DNA from: Agrilutibacter niabensis
GTDB lineage: Bacteria > Pseudomonadota > Gammaproteobacteria > Xanthomonadales > Xanthomonadaceae
Direction of reading: 5' to 3'
Length of the DNA: 64,000 nt
NCBI RefSeq assembly: GCF_042657165.1
Contig: NZ_JBHSNJ010000012.1
Span: 1,302,001 to 1,366,000, forward strand
Positions 62,466 to 64,000 of the stretch are shown here, piece by piece. The notes below the pieces were generated by a model. That model was not told the origin of the DNA and made no database searches. It worked only from the letters and a program-made list of their open reading frames with translations. Within the stretch, counting starts at the first letter, position 1. Each line of letters starts with the position of its first letter. Position numbers and translations under genes: made by a program.

Positions 62466-64000
62466 GTGAGCGACCCGCAGACCTATGTCTTCGATCGCTT
62501 CAGGTTACAGACGTCACGGCATGAACTCTGCCGCGACGGGCACCCCGTGCCCCTGGAACCCAAGGCCTACGCAGTGCTCACCGAACTGCTGGCGCACGCA
62601 GGCGAGCTGCTCGAGCATGAGCGGCTGCTGAACGCCGTCTGGGGGCATCGGCATGTCACTCCGGGTGTCCTGAGCCGTTCGATCGCACAGCTGCGCCGGG
62701 CGCTCAACGACGACAGCGAGCACCCGCGCTTCATCCAGACCATGCACGCACTGGGATACCGCTTCATCGCGCCGGTGCAGCACCTGGAAGACGCGCCGCC
62801 TCCACGGCAGGCGGAGGCGACGCCCGCCCTTTCCCCTGTCTCCGCGGTGCCGGCAACGTCCGCGCCCCACGGCACGATTCCGCTCGCGGTGCTCCCGTTC
62901 GCCAACATGAGCGACGATCCGGAGCAGGCCTATTTCAGCGATGGCATCTGCGAGGACATCATCACCGCCCTGTCGCGATGGCGGATGCTCGCCGTGCGAT
63001 CGCGCGCGGCCTCGTTCCGCTACCGTGGCACCGCGCTCGACGTGCAGCACGTGGCGAGCGAGCTGCAGGTCCGCTTCATCGTCGAGGGCAGCATCCGGCG
63101 CGCCGGCGATCGCGTTCGCATCACCGCGCAATTGATCGACGCGGAGACCGGCAACCACGTCTGGGCCGAGAAGTTCGATCGCGTGCTGCAGGACATTTTT
63201 GCCGTCCAGGACGAAGTGGCCAGCACGATCGTCAGCACTCTGGTCGGACGCATGCAGGCCTGCGACATGGAACGCGCGCGACGCAAGCCGCCGTCCAGCC
63301 TGGCCGCCTACGAATGCGTACTGAAAGGTAATTCAATGCGCTGGGACGATCCGGGAGAGCGGGCGGAAGCCGCGCGCCTGTTCCAACAGGCAATCGCGCT
63401 GGACCCCGGCTACGGCTTCGCGCACGCATTGCTGGCGGCGATGCGTTACGGCGACTGGTACGAAACCCCGATCGGCGACGACGCCGCGCTGGACGAAGCC
63501 TTCGCGCTCGCCCGGCGCGGCGTCGAGCTGGATCCCGACGAGAGCACCTGCCACTCGATCCTCGCGCAGGTCCTGCACCTGCGGTGCGAGTTCGACGCTT
63601 GCCTGCAGCACATCCAGCGCGCGGTGGAGCTCAACCCCACCAACCAGTGGAACGCCGCCGACATGGGGATGATGCTGAACTACGCCGGGCGGGCGGAAGA
63701 AGCGATCACCTGGTTCCAGCGCGCCATGGATATCGACCCCTACTTCGACGAGCCCTGGTACTGGCGCGAATATGGGATCGCCTTGCTGCTGCGGCAGCGC
63801 CATGCGGAAGCGGTGGCGATGCTCAACCGCGTTCCGATTCGGCGCTACCGCATCGCGGCGTTGCGCGCGGCGGCCCTGGCGTTGATGGGCGATGACCCGC
63901 AGGCCCGGCTGAGCGCGGCCGAATGCCTGTCCGAACGACCGGACTTCACCGTCCGGCACTTCCTCGCCAAGTTACCGTTCCGCGACCCGGCCGATGCGGC
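62466..64000 (+). CDS. Winged-helix regulator with TolB-like and TPR domains, partial
   Basis: The first 511 codons are in the window; the gene runs off the right edge. A GTG start at 62466 has AAGGGAG upstream. The N-terminus is an OmpR/PhoB-type winged helix (about 1-100, GRSDVFDRFRL-like start, RSIAQLRRALNDDSEHPRFIQTMHALGYRFI). A linker is followed by a TolB-like region (IPLAVLPFANMSDDPEQAYFSDGICEDIITALSR...FIVEGSIRRAGDRVRITAQLIDAETGNHVWAEKFDR) and then TPRs with ALDPGYGFAHALL-type helices. No transmembrane segment is visible between the domains, so it looks cytoplasmic, unlike CadC. Confidence 0.85.
   Translation, partial: MSDPQTYVFDRFRLQTSRHELCRDGHPVPLEPKAYAVLTELLAHAGELLEHERLLNAVWGHRHVTPGVLSRSIAQLRRALNDDSEHPRFIQTMHALGYRFIAPVQHLEDAPPPRQAEATPALSPVSAVPATSAPHGTIPLAVLPFANMSDDPEQAYFSDGICEDIITALSRWRMLAVRSRAASFRYRGTALDVQHVASELQVRFIVEGSIRRAGDRVRITAQLIDAETGNHVWAEKFDRVLQDIFAVQDEVASTIVSTLVGRMQACDMERARRKPPSSLAAYECVLKGNSMRWDDPGERAEAARLFQQAIALDPGYGFAHALLAAMRYGDWYETPIGDDAALDEAFALARRGVELDPDESTCHSILAQVLHLRCEFDACLQHIQRAVELNPTNQWNAADMGMMLNYAGRAEEAITWFQRAMDIDPYFDEPWYWREYGIALLLRQRHAEAVAMLNRVPIRRYRIAALRAAALALMGDDPQARLSAAECLSERPDFTVRHFLAKLPFRDPADA

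Noticed and set aside
1..64000. Prophage, integrative element or insertion sequence
   Set aside because: No integrase, transposase, phage structural gene, attachment duplication or tRNA boundary was seen; the truncated genes at 43804-44430 are explained by deletion.

Overview
The window is chromosomal DNA from a high-GC gammaproteobacterium, most likely a Xanthomonadaceae/Lysobacteraceae member (Lysobacter, Luteimonas or a close relative). This rests on the scpA-scpB-rluB order, the carboxypeptidase-regulatory-domain TonB-dependent receptor coupled to glycoside hydrolases and a LacI regulator, Tat-exported TldD, and many predicted secreted enzymes and lipoproteins. No tRNA, rRNA, CRISPR array, insertion sequence or prophage was seen. 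Family assignments were made by reading protein sequences, without database searches.

Region 1 (1-15,056) holds the 5' end of smc and then a glucan-utilisation locus. It contains an MsmX/UgpC-type ABC ATPase, a GH1 beta-glucosidase, a large exported discoidin-domain hydrolase, two sugar permeases, a lipoprotein binding protein, a GH144/glycoamylase-fold lipoprotein, a TonB-dependent receptor and a LacI repressor. Three near-identical 14-bp palindromes (1588, 13965, 15043) lie before the divergent ATPase/GH1 pair, the receptor and the repressor, so the locus looks like one local regulon. The GH144-type enzyme suggests beta-1,2-glucan (sophoro-oligosaccharides) as substrate.

Region 2 (15,119-19,897) is housekeeping: bolA, yciI-like, scpA, scpB and rluB (with a long Gly/Pro/Arg tail), closed by a strong terminator. 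Region 3 (20,078-32,120) is a compact eight-gene set: Tat-exported TldD, TldE without a signal, DUF4159, MoxR ATPase, DUF58, BatA-like, DUF4175 and a large two-ended membrane protein. Four of its last junctions overlap or are very short. A secreted protein of unknown function follows.

Region 4 (32,166-43,700) is a mix of envelope genes: an M29-type lipoprotein, a geranylgeranyl-reductase-like flavoprotein, a six-repeat Calx-beta protein, an outer-membrane-like protein, an OmpA relic, an L,D-transpeptidase-like protein, an Lpp-like lipoprotein, a YafV-type amidase, OmpA and a BON-domain protein. Region 5 (43,800-50,081) starts with a deletion scar joining 5'-truncated araC and SDR remnants, followed by an M14 peptidase, a DUF4287 protein, a YahK-type alcohol dehydrogenase, an M13 peptidase, a glycine-zipper lipoprotein and an EF-hand protein.

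Region 6 (50,314-64,000) holds a Tat-exported molybdenum hydroxylase with its 2Fe-2S subunit and a three-haem cytochrome c (overlapping genes). It then has a 1676-residue beta-helix protein with nine repeats of exactly 348 bp, a DUF1508 protein, a methyltransferase, a DUF1801 protein and the start of a CadC-like regulator with TPRs that runs off the edge.
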